From: an uncultured Sunxiuqinia sp.
GTDB lineage: Bacteria > Bacteroidota > Bacteroidia > Bacteroidales > Prolixibacteraceae
Reading direction: 5' to 3'
NCBI RefSeq assembly: GCF_947495665.1
Contig: NZ_CANLZV010000014.1
Span: 1 to 64,000 of the forward strand
DNA: 64,000 nucleotides
The notes below the pieces were generated by a model. The model was not told the origin of the DNA, did not search any database, and saw only the letters and a list, made by a program, of their open reading frames with translations. This document shows, piece by piece, positions 35,135-43,005 of the stretch. Positions within the stretch are counted from its first letter, which is position 1. Each line of letters begins with the position of its first letter. A program made the position numbers and the translations under genes.

Positions 35135-36286
35135 TTACTGCAATTTTAGAAGTTCAGCGATTTTCCGAAATACGTCCGTGTTTTCGTAAGTACCGGAAAA
35201 CTCACTCGCGCCCGGGCCATAAGCAAAAACGGGAATGACAATTCCTGAATGGCCTCCTGTAGAAAAATGGCCTTCAACCTGCCCTGCCTCAATGCTACCG
35301 TCCAGCAAGGTCAAGCCTCCGGTTTCGTGATCAGCCACCACCACCACCAAGGTTTCTCCGTCTTTCTCAGCCCACTCCAATACTTTTCCAATGGTCTGAT
35401 CAAAGTCAAAAATTTCGCCCATCAAGGCAGGCACATCATTCCAGTGGCCGCAGTCATCAATCCGTGAGCCTTCCAACATGGCAAAAAAGCCTTTCTTGTG
35501 CTTGCTCAACTCATCGATTGCTTTCAACGCCGCCTTCTGCCACACATCTCCACGTTCTTTCGCTAAAGGCAGCTGACCGTCATCAACAACTGCAAAGAGC
35601 TTTTCGCCCTTGTAATCTTCAATTTCAGCCCATGAATCAGCCAACTGGTAGCCACGTTCTTCCATTTCCTTTAGCAAATTTCGTTCGTCCGATCGCTTAT
35701 TGAAATCGGTGCGTCCGCCACCAAAAATAAAATCAACATTGCAATTCAGGTAACCAGCCGCAATCGCTTCCAGTTGCTCACGATCGGCATGGTTAGAGCA
35801 GAATGCAGCCGGTGTCGCATCCGTTAATCCGCAAGTGACCACCACTCCGGTTCCAAGGCCTTTTTCGTGAGCCAAGTCAGTTAGAGAAGTTAGCGGATTC
35901 CCGTCCATATCAACCCCAACTGAATGGTACCTTGTTTTCTGTCCTGTTGCCATGGCAGTTCCCGCAGCCCCCGAATCAGTAATCAACTTGTTTCCGGCAT
36001 AGGTTCGTGCCAAACCAGTGTATGGAAAGTTATCCACATTCAATTTCCCTTGGTTGGCCACCCAAGCCATGGAAATCTGTGTGAGCCCCATTCCGTCTCC
36101 AATCATCAGAATGACATTTTTTACTTTCTTCCCTTTTACCGGTTTCACCTGAACCGTTTCATAAGCCTGTTCAACGGTGTAATTTAATTTATCAGCTTGC
36201 TCTTGATTAGCATACTGAGCTCTCAGTCCACTTTGTCCAATTAAAAGAAAACTGAGTATTCCGAAAATGAATTTGATTGATTTCAT
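35135..36286 (-). CDS. Alkaline phosphatase
   Basis: The 383-residue product has the alkaline-phosphatase centre: MIGDGMG (metal Asp) near 67, DSGAAGTAMATG near 105 (the nucleophile Ser in D-S-G; the classic form is D-S-A), EGSRIDDCGHWND near 275, VADHETGGLTLLDG near 323 and the Zn-binding GHSG near 350. A signal peptide (IKFIFGILSFLLIGQSGLRAQ) sends it to the periplasm. The frame is open 25 codons further up, but that extension overlaps the GH92 gene and has no signal peptide, so I start at the Met before KSIKFIFG. It lies between GH92 and the metallophosphoesterase, all three same strand. Confidence 0.93.
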   Translation of the reverse strand: MKSIKFIFGILSFLLIGQSGLRAQYANQEQADKLNYTVEQAYETVQVKPVKGKKVKNVILMIGDGMGLTQISMAWVANQGKLNVDNFPYTGLARTYAGNKLITDSGAAGTAMATGQKTRYHSVGVDMDGNPLTSLTDLAHEKGLGTGVVVTCGLTDATPAAFCSNHADREQLEAIAAGYLNCNVDFIFGGGRTDFNKRSDERNLLKEMEERGYQLADSWAEIEDYKGEKLFAVVDDGQLPLAKERGDVWQKAALKAIDELSKHKKGFFAMLEGSRIDDCGHWNDVPALMGEIFDFDQTIGKVLEWAEKDGETLVVVVADHETGGLTLLDGSIEAGQVEGHFSTGGHSGIVIPVFAYGPGASEFSGTYENTDVFRKIAELLKLQ

Positions 36287-36318
36287 TATTTCTATTTTTT
36301 CAAAAGTAATTCTAACGC

Positions 36319-39243
36319 TTAATTCCTTACATACAAAGACTCTTTGCTGATTGCCTGCCATTTTTCTTCACCAGCCTTTTTCCAGCCCCAATCCAATTTC
36401 TGGCCCTCATAGTCTTCGAAATAACGCAGCTGAAAACGATGCAAGCCCTCCTTCAAAGGAATCCTTCCTGTTGCCCGAATCGCGGCATGCGATCCATCAT
36501 TGTAAACCACTGTCGCATCGCCAATTGCCAGGGTACTTCCATCATCTGATTCGGTATAGAACTCGTAAACACCATCTTCAGGGATAGCAATATACCCGTT
36601 GAATTCCAGCCCAAAGTCATCTTCTCTTTCTGCAATATGAATACTTACCTTGTCCAGAAAACCCTTTTTAACGACCGGAGCAGATGCCAAATCATCAACA
36701 GTTGAAAACTCGCCTTCGTAATATTTGAAGGTTACCCCCTGATGGGTAGCCGACTGTCGGTCTGCCTTTCTGAAAACAGCTTTAACGGCTTGCACTGAAA
36801 AGACCGGGCTAGGCTTATAACCTACTTTAAATGCTTTTGCTGTGAGCTTCATGTCCCGGTCAATTTTGAAGGGCTTTTCGTACTTCGCAGAGCTTTCGTT
36901 AGGCTCAGAGCCATCCAGCGTGTATCTAATTTCGGCACCAGCTGTTCGGCAGCCCAATTCGCAGTTGATTTCGTCAATAAAATAATGCAGATCGTTTTTC
37001 ACGTAAGGAACAGAGACTTGCTGCCCTGCCGACATGGAATAAGGATGCTCTTCTGTTTTCACTCCCCAATTTTTATTGGGCTGGCTGTCCAATTCAAATT
37101 CAAGCACACCTCCCTGCATCAGTATTTCGTGCGTAATGAAAGTCTCGTCAACAGCTTGTCCGTTAAACTTTACCGATTTAATGTAGGTATTTTTCTTCGG
37201 ATCATTCGCTTTGATCTGAAGGGCCTTGCCATTGTGTAATTGAATGCTTGCCTCTGGAAATAATGGAGCGGTCAGCACATACTCGCCAGATCCGGGAGTT
37301 ACCGGATACAGGCCCAAGCTACTCATCAAGTACCAGGCAGACATCTGTCCACAATCCTCATTTCCAACAATCCCGTCTGGCTGCGTACTGTACATCTCCT
37401 GCAGGATTTGACGAACCATTTCCTGGGTTTTCCACGGTTGTCCGATGTAACAATACAAGTAAGCCATATGGTGACTTGGCTCATTTCCATGAGCATACTG
37501 ACCGATCAAACCCGTGATATCCGGAATATCAGTCAACACATCTCCGGACTCGGAAAACAGGTCATTCAGAGCTTTTGAGAACAACTCATTTCCACCCATT
37601 TGCTGGATCAAACCATTGACATCATGCGGAACAGCAAAGCGATACTGCCACGCATTGGCTTCGGTATAAGCTCTCCCAGCCTCGAAAGGGTTAAACGGAT
37701 TTTCCCAGTTTCCATCTTCCCGCTTTCCCCTGAAAAAACCAGTGCTACCATCAAACACATTCACGTAAGATTGAGCTCTTCGCATGTATTCCTGGTAGTC
37801 AGATTCATGGCCTAAAGCTTTTGCCATTTGGGCAATACACCAATCGTCGTAGGCATATTCCAGCAAACAGGAAACCGACTCTTTCTTGATGTTGGCAGGA
37901 ATAAACCCATTCTGCACGTAATATTTTCCGCCTTTTCTAGAACTATTTGAGGAGACTTTCATCGCCTCAAATGCCTTTTCGGCATCGAAGCCACGAATCC
38001 CTTTCAAATAAGCATCAGTAATAACTGACACCGAATGATAACCAATCATCGTACCGGTTTCTCCTGAAGACAAAGGCCAAATTGGTAATTCGCCTGTCGC
38101 TTCGTACATCGTCAACATCGACCGAATAATATCTTCCGTAAGCTCTTCGTTGATTAAGGTCATCAGCGGATGCCAAGTTCTGAAGGTATCCCAAAGCGAC
38201 AAAGTTGAATACATTTTCTGTCCTTGTGGTAACCTCTTGATCATGCCGTCATGAGTCCGATACTCCCCATTGACATCAGAAGTAACATTAGGCACAACCA
38301 TGGCATGATACAGAGCAGTGTAAAAGACTTGTTGCTGCTCTTCAGTTCCTCCTTTTACCTGAACTGCCGACAAAGCATCAGCCCAACTCTTCTCCGCTTC
38401 CAGCTTCCTGCCATCAAAATCAAATCCATCGGTTTCTGCATTCAAATTCTCCAAAGCATTTTCAATACTCACCAAAGAAGTTCCCAATTCAACTTCAATT
38501 ACTTCGCCCGCTTGGGTTTCGTAGTTGACAATTGCTTGCAGGTTATCTCCTTCCAAATGGGTTAAGTTGTCCATCTGCTTTCCATCCGACACAAACTGAA
38601 GGCTTTCAAATGGTTTTGAGAAACGAGCAACAAAATAGATGTGCTGTTTGGGCGTCCAGCCCGTAGTTACACGAGCTCCTGCAATTTCACTCTCGTTCAA
38701 CTGCTTAAGTTCCAAATGCTCAATTGCCTCATTATCGAGGCTATGATGTAAATCAACAACCAGCTTGGCAGCTGACGATTCCGGGAAAGTATAGCGATGA
38801 ACGCCAACATGAGGAGTTGCAGTCAGCTCAGCCGTAATGGCATCATCCGTAAAACTTACTCGGTAATAGCCCGGCGAGGCTTCTTCCTCTTGATGAGAAA
38901 AAGTATGTGCTGAAAAAATATATCCTTTTGCCTTCAGATTCAACGGCAACGTTGTTGGATGAATCAAAATATCACCCAAATCGATGGCTCCTGTTCCACT
39001 AAGATGTGTGTGCGAAAATCCATAAATCACACTGTCGCTGTAATGATATCCTGAGCAAGCATCCCAGTTCCCTCGCCGTGTGTCCGGACTTAGCTGAACA
39101 GCACCAAAAGGAGTTGTTGCTCCCGGATAGGTGTGTCCATGAAAATCTGTTCCGATAAACGGATCTACAGATTCAACCGGAGTTTGTTGCTTGCATCCGA
39201 TTAAGGCAATAAATAAAATGATTAAACTGAATTTCGTATGCAT
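36319..39243 (-). CDS. GH92 alpha-mannosidase with chitobiase-C-like and PA14 domains
   Basis: A 974-residue lipoprotein (IALIGC, Cys 17). The catalytic part (about 25-730) is family 92, calcium-dependent exo-alpha-mannosidases acting by inversion: DPFIGTDFHGHTYPGATTPFG at the start, GNEPSHHMAYLYCYIGQPW with the general-acid Glu, and NEDCGQMSAWYLMSSLGLYPVTPG with the base. Then comes a beta-sandwich of the chitobiase C-terminal type (about 755-815, ... EIRYTLDGSEPNESSAKYEKP) and a PA14 domain (about 830-960, FYTESDDGSTLAIG). Linkage (1,2, 1,3 or 1,4, or mannose-1-phosphate) cannot be read. It leads a unit with two phosphatases. Confidence 0.95.
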   Translation of the reverse strand: MHTKFSLIILFIALIGCKQQTPVESVDPFIGTDFHGHTYPGATTPFGAVQLSPDTRRGNWDACSGYHYSDSVIYGFSHTHLSGTGAIDLGDILIHPTTLPLNLKAKGYIFSAHTFSHQEEEASPGYYRVSFTDDAITAELTATPHVGVHRYTFPESSAAKLVVDLHHSLDNEAIEHLELKQLNESEIAGARVTTGWTPKQHIYFVARFSKPFESLQFVSDGKQMDNLTHLEGDNLQAIVNYETQAGEVIEVELGTSLVSIENALENLNAETDGFDFDGRKLEAEKSWADALSAVQVKGGTEEQQQVFYTALYHAMVVPNVTSDVNGEYRTHDGMIKRLPQGQKMYSTLSLWDTFRTWHPLMTLINEELTEDIIRSMLTMYEATGELPIWPLSSGETGTMIGYHSVSVITDAYLKGIRGFDAEKAFEAMKVSSNSSRKGGKYYVQNGFIPANIKKESVSCLLEYAYDDWCIAQMAKALGHESDYQEYMRRAQSYVNVFDGSTGFFRGKREDGNWENPFNPFEAGRAYTEANAWQYRFAVPHDVNGLIQQMGGNELFSKALNDLFSESGDVLTDIPDITGLIGQYAHGNEPSHHMAYLYCYIGQPWKTQEMVRQILQEMYSTQPDGIVGNEDCGQMSAWYLMSSLGLYPVTPGSGEYVLTAPLFPEASIQLHNGKALQIKANDPKKNTYIKSVKFNGQAVDETFITHEILMQGGVLEFELDSQPNKNWGVKTEEHPYSMSAGQQVSVPYVKNDLHYFIDEINCELGCRTAGAEIRYTLDGSEPNESSAKYEKPFKIDRDMKLTAKAFKVGYKPSPVFSVQAVKAVFRKADRQSATHQGVTFKYYEGEFSTVDDLASAPVVKKGFLDKVSIHIAEREDDFGLEFNGYIAIPEDGVYEFYTESDDGSTLAIGDATVVYNDGSHAAIRATGRIPLKEGLHRFQLRYFEDYEGQKLDWGWKKAGEEKWQAISKESLYVRN

Positions 39244-39396
39244 TGTATGTTATTTTCTGATTTGTAGTTTGCAATGTTTTTACGTCCTGCCTATCCTCTT
39301 GATTTGAAATTGGCACGCTGCCGAACCGTAAATATTTTTTTGGGGTCAACTAAACTCGTAAAATTCGTTCATCAGCATTTAGCATGTACCAAAGAC

Positions 39397-40185
39397 TTAC
39401 TTGCTTGTCTGTAGAAATTCTTGTAGTCCTTTCAAATCGTCGGCACCAATAATGGCAACACCAGCATCTTTCAGCTCTTTCCATATTGCCACGCGCTGGC
39501 TTTCCGTTTTATTAGGAGTTCCCCAAAAACGTAGCAGGCAACCTTTACTTTTAGCCTGTTCAACAAGTTGCCGTAAGTGCTCTTTTTCTTTGAGAGGAAA
39601 TTCCCCTTTCCCATTCCATGAAAAATGGTCGGTCCAACTATCGCTTACCCAAGGCATCAATTGAGCCTCAACTCCCGTTTTTAAATCTTTCAAACGGCCA
39701 TCGTAACCCGCGTAGCGAACTTTCTGATTGGCCATTAAATTCATTGGACGATTTCCTGAAACAACTACTTGCACTGCCCTTTGCGTTTGTTTTCCATTTT
39801 TAACAACCGTCAAACAGTCCCCGTAATCTTCTAATATTTCATGAAGCAATTGATATGTATTGACCGCATCATCCTTGATATCAACCAACAAATAAATTGA
39901 GTGTCCGTCACCATAAACAGAACCTCCGTTTTCCTGAATTAAATTCTGTAGCGGATTCAGATAAAGGGTACATAATGTCCTTCCAGGTTTTATTTCATCA
40001 AAATCGTGCGCAACGAAGAGAGAATCACCAATAGCATAAATATCTGCCTCGATACTTCGAAAATCAAAGGAAAGCGCATCCAATAGAGGACGCTTGTGTT
40101 CATAATCATTGTGAGCATGAGCGACAGGCTGAGCTCCCGTCACACAGCTAACCAATAGCCAAGCAACTGTTAACCAAGACTTCAT
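39397..40185 (-). CDS. GDPD/PI-PLC-type phosphodiesterase-like protein
   Basis: The 262-residue exported protein (signal peptide MKSWLTVAWLLVSCVTGAQ) has the TIM-barrel phosphodiesterase marks AHAHNDYEHKRPLLDAL (first catalytic His and Asn) and SIEADIYAIGDSLFVAHD (Glu-x-Asp, then the second His). The Ca2+/metal Glu-Asp pair and both His residues are in place. Relatives cleave glycerophosphodiesters, phosphoinositides or alkyl phosphates. A place in a GH92 region makes a glycan phosphodiester a plausible target, but that is inference. It follows the LamG gene by 130 bp, with a hairpin between. Confidence 0.85.
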   Translation of the reverse strand: MKSWLTVAWLLVSCVTGAQPVAHAHNDYEHKRPLLDALSFDFRSIEADIYAIGDSLFVAHDFDEIKPGRTLCTLYLNPLQNLIQENGGSVYGDGHSIYLLVDIKDDAVNTYQLLHEILEDYGDCLTVVKNGKQTQRAVQVVVSGNRPMNLMANQKVRYAGYDGRLKDLKTGVEAQLMPWVSDSWTDHFSWNGKGEFPLKEKEHLRQLVEQAKSKGCLLRFWGTPNKTESQRVAIWKELKDAGVAIIGADDLKGLQEFLQTSK

Positions 40186-40264
40186 AGGATTTAATTGTTT
40201 TTTTTGATGGCTATAAAGCCATGCATTGCTAAGGTTAGTAGAACATTGATAAAACCTGTAAGAG

Positions 40265-40302
40265 AAATGAAATTGCGGGTAGAGTCATCCGCAATTTCAT
40301 TT
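40265..40302 (-). terminator. Hairpin between the LamG and GDPD-like genes
   Basis: Long perfect stem AAATGAAATTGCGG/CCGCAATTTCATTT with a 10-base loop. The T-run after it on the minus strand is poor (CTCTTAC), so it may be an attenuator or mRNA-processing stem that lowers expression of downstream genes relative to SusCD, rather than a full stop. Confidence 0.6.
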
Positions 40303-40314
40303 TCTTCATTTCAG

Positions 40315-41388
40315 CTATTTAGTTGTTTGATAGAGATTAGCAACCTCATCAGAAGTTAACACATAATCATAGAATGTAATTTGACTGTATTTTGCCCCTA
40401 ATTTTTCGCCATAATCCCCGGTTCCATCCTGATTGACTTTCACAGTTGTTCCGTTATCAATATCAACTGGGTCCATTGGAGCCGATGCCCTTAATTCTCC
40501 ATCGATAAATAATTCAGAATCACCTGCACGGTCAAAGTTCACTACAACAAGATGCCATTCCGGACCAACTAAAGAAGGATCATTATCATCCTGGCGGTAA
40601 TCAGTCTTTGTTCCATTACCATCCCCGATCACAATACGAAGTCTACCATTTCTCCATGCAATCAACCAGCCCTGATTATCAGAGCTATTCCAATCTAAAG
40701 TTCCCATCATAGCCGGGTCACTTGTGTCATGATCAGATTGCACCCAAAAACTTACAGAGAAATTTTTGTTTGCTCCAAATTTCAATAACGGACTATCCTC
40801 CAAATCCAGAAAAGAGTTTACATCGGGCTTGAACTGTGCAACAAGCCCTTTGGAAGAATCTTCGTAATACTTATCTATATTAACATCGCTTGCCCGCAGC
40901 TCAACCTCACTCCCATCCGATTTTCTGAAATTTACAATTGAAGGAATGTCGCTAATTACAGTAAAAGCATAAGACTGGATACTTGGAAAGCTAAACCCAT
41001 TTTCTCCGGCATCATCATAGTAGAGATGAAAAACCAAATCACCACTTTGTCCAAAGGGAATCCCCATCGCTTCAACTGCATAATTAAAGGAAGCAGTATT
41101 GCCTCCCACCTCAATCGACTGAACAACACTCTTGCTTAACGAATTAACAACATCAATCTTGTCAATCTTTTTGCTTGAGCTTATTGCAATCTGAACCTGA
41201 TCATCCTTGCGATAAAAGTCTTCAAATATATTTGTTTCAGTTTCTCCGGTGCGCGGATCAACATGATCCAAACTAACTTCTACCCCTAAAAGTCTGCCAT
41301 CTGGCTCTGGCAACGAATAATCAGACATATCGCAACCAGCCAACATGCTTACCAGAGCTATCAATAAAAAAACAATATCTTTTTTCAT
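40315..41388 (-). CDS. LamG-domain surface lipoprotein (SusE/F position)
   Basis: A 357-residue lipoprotein (LVSMLAGC, Cys 19). The N-terminal half (about 30-170) is beta-rich and of unknown family; the C-terminal half (about 175-355) is a LamG/concanavalin-type jelly roll (LLKFGANKNFSVSFWVQSD, WHLVVVNFDRAGDSELFIDGELRAS, ITFYDYVLTSDEVANLYQ). It holds the spot after SusD where PULs often code for surface glycan-binding proteins, so I read it as such. 24 bp after the SusD stop and co-transcribed with it. No enzyme residues seen. Confidence 0.85.
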   Translation of the reverse strand: MKKDIVFLLIALVSMLAGCDMSDYSLPEPDGRLLGVEVSLDHVDPRTGETETNIFEDFYRKDDQVQIAISSSKKIDKIDVVNSLSKSVVQSIEVGGNTASFNYAVEAMGIPFGQSGDLVFHLYYDDAGENGFSFPSIQSYAFTVISDIPSIVNFRKSDGSEVELRASDVNIDKYYEDSSKGLVAQFKPDVNSFLDLEDSPLLKFGANKNFSVSFWVQSDHDTSDPAMMGTLDWNSSDNQGWLIAWRNGRLRIVIGDGNGTKTDYRQDDNDPSLVGPEWHLVVVNFDRAGDSELFIDGELRASAPMDPVDIDNGTTVKVNQDGTGDYGEKLGAKYSQITFYDYVLTSDEVANLYQTTK

Positions 41389-41412
41389 TTCAGTTCTTTT
41401 TTAAATTGAAAA

Positions 41413-42999
41413 TTAATACCCTTGATTCTGAGTCAAATTCTTACTCGTTGCAATCTCCCGTGTAGGAATCGGAAAAACATGATGGATCGTTGGATCAAAA
41501 TTACGGGCAGGCCAAACCTCAATTGTTTCCAATGACTCAATTGAGCTTCCGGCAAGGTTTACTTTAAACCCATGTAATGGTTGAGAATAGGTGTCTTTAG
41601 CATCTCCCCACCGAACTAAATCCAGATGACGCCAAGAGCCAAATTCAAACGCTAACTCAACTCTTCTTTCGTTTTTCAGTTGAGCTTTTGTTGCCTGAGA
41701 GTTTCGTGCCAAACCTGCGCGCTCACGAATATCATTAAGTAACTCTTTTGCCACAGGATCGCCTTCCCCATTCTTCCATATTAAAGCCTCTGCTTTCATT
41801 AAAAGAACATCTGCATAACGAATCAAATGAACATTTAAGCGAGTAGTCATATTATTCCCGTTTGGATTGACACGCGTACCGATAGCATCTGCACCACGAA
41901 AAGGAGCAAGCCATTTTCCCAAAGTCATTCCAGTTGGGCTGGATGTAGATGAAGGATTCACTTGCCAAATAATTTGGTTCCCAACAAAATCAACGGTATC
42001 GCCCGGAGCTATAATTGTTTTCTTCAAACGCTCATCTCCCGGTTCAAATGCATCATAGAGTTCTTTTGTAGGCTGAAAATATCCCCATGTGTTATAGTAT
42101 CCAAATCCTCCATTTTGAAAAGAAATCCCAGGCCATTTAGCTCCATCATTCTCATTACTGGTCACACTGTAAATATATTCAGGTCCCCAGTTATTTTCAA
42201 TTTCAAAAACATCAGCATAGGTTGATTGCAAAGCATGTTTGCCTGAATTAATAACCCGATCGGCATACATAATCACCTTGTCATAATATGAAGGATCATA
42301 CTGCGCGGCATAGAGAGCAGCTCTGGCAGCCATTGACCATGCTGCTGTTTTGTGTGTCAGACCCCATTGGTCAGCAGGTAACTCATCAAACCATGGCAAT
42401 AATTCGCCTGCTTTTTCAAGGTCGGAAATGATCAATTCATAGTTTTCCAGGATCGAAGCCGGGCGAGGTACATCGATTTCCTCCACAGGGGTTTCTTCTG
42501 TCACAATTGGGATACCTCCATTGGGACCATTATCACCATACCAGGGAGCAATCCACAGGTAGGCAAATCCTCGCCAGTAATACGCATTTCCAACAACCAA
42601 ATCTCTTACATTTTCGGAAATACTCTCCGAACCAGGAACTTGCTTGATGATCTGGTTGGCATAATTGATGGTTTGATACATCTTAGGCCAATTATCGCGT
42701 ACATCACGAGAAGATGATCCGTTATCAACAAAGTTCTTAATATTTTGAGCCTGAGCCTGAGAGCGACCGGTAACCATATCATCACTGGCATTCTCATACC
42801 AAAAAAATCCACGTCCGGTTGTTCCTTCATTATATTGCCATTCATAAAGTGCGTACACGGTTTGCATGGCCTGACCATCCGTCAATGTTCCTAAGCTACT
42901 GGGTTGCCCATAGGGCTCAAACTCTAAGAACTTTTCGCAGGAAGCTAAAGTCACTGAAAAAATCAGGACTAATAGTATATAATTCTTTTTCATTTTCAT
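41413..42999 (-). CDS. SusD/RagB family outer-membrane glycan-binding lipoprotein
   Basis: The 528-residue protein has a lipoprotein signal (LLVLIFSVTLASC) and the SusD order: CEKFLEFEPYG start, tetratricopeptide-like helices (WYENASDDMVTGRSQAQ, YANQIIKQVPG, AYYWRGFAYLWIAPWYGDNGPNGGIPIVTEE) and a C-terminal NDIRERAGLARNS, ERRVELAFEFGSWRHLDLVRWG. It caps the SusC pore and binds the glycan at the surface. It starts 6 bp after the SusC stop, the usual tight pairing. Two ATGs are two codons apart (MKMKK); either gives the signal. Confidence 0.96.
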   Translation of the reverse strand: MKMKKNYILLVLIFSVTLASCEKFLEFEPYGQPSSLGTLTDGQAMQTVYALYEWQYNEGTTGRGFFWYENASDDMVTGRSQAQAQNIKNFVDNGSSSRDVRDNWPKMYQTINYANQIIKQVPGSESISENVRDLVVGNAYYWRGFAYLWIAPWYGDNGPNGGIPIVTEETPVEEIDVPRPASILENYELIISDLEKAGELLPWFDELPADQWGLTHKTAAWSMAARAALYAAQYDPSYYDKVIMYADRVINSGKHALQSTYADVFEIENNWGPEYIYSVTSNENDGAKWPGISFQNGGFGYYNTWGYFQPTKELYDAFEPGDERLKKTIIAPGDTVDFVGNQIIWQVNPSSTSSPTGMTLGKWLAPFRGADAIGTRVNPNGNNMTTRLNVHLIRYADVLLMKAEALIWKNGEGDPVAKELLNDIRERAGLARNSQATKAQLKNERRVELAFEFGSWRHLDLVRWGDAKDTYSQPLHGFKVNLAGSSIESLETIEVWPARNFDPTIHHVFPIPTREIATSKNLTQNQGY

Positions 43000-43005
43000 C
43001 TTTTT

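Noticed and set aside
35135-36361. Longer alkaline phosphatase start at 36361
   Set aside because: It would overlap the GH92 gene by 43 bp and bury the signal peptide; the Met at 36286 fits.
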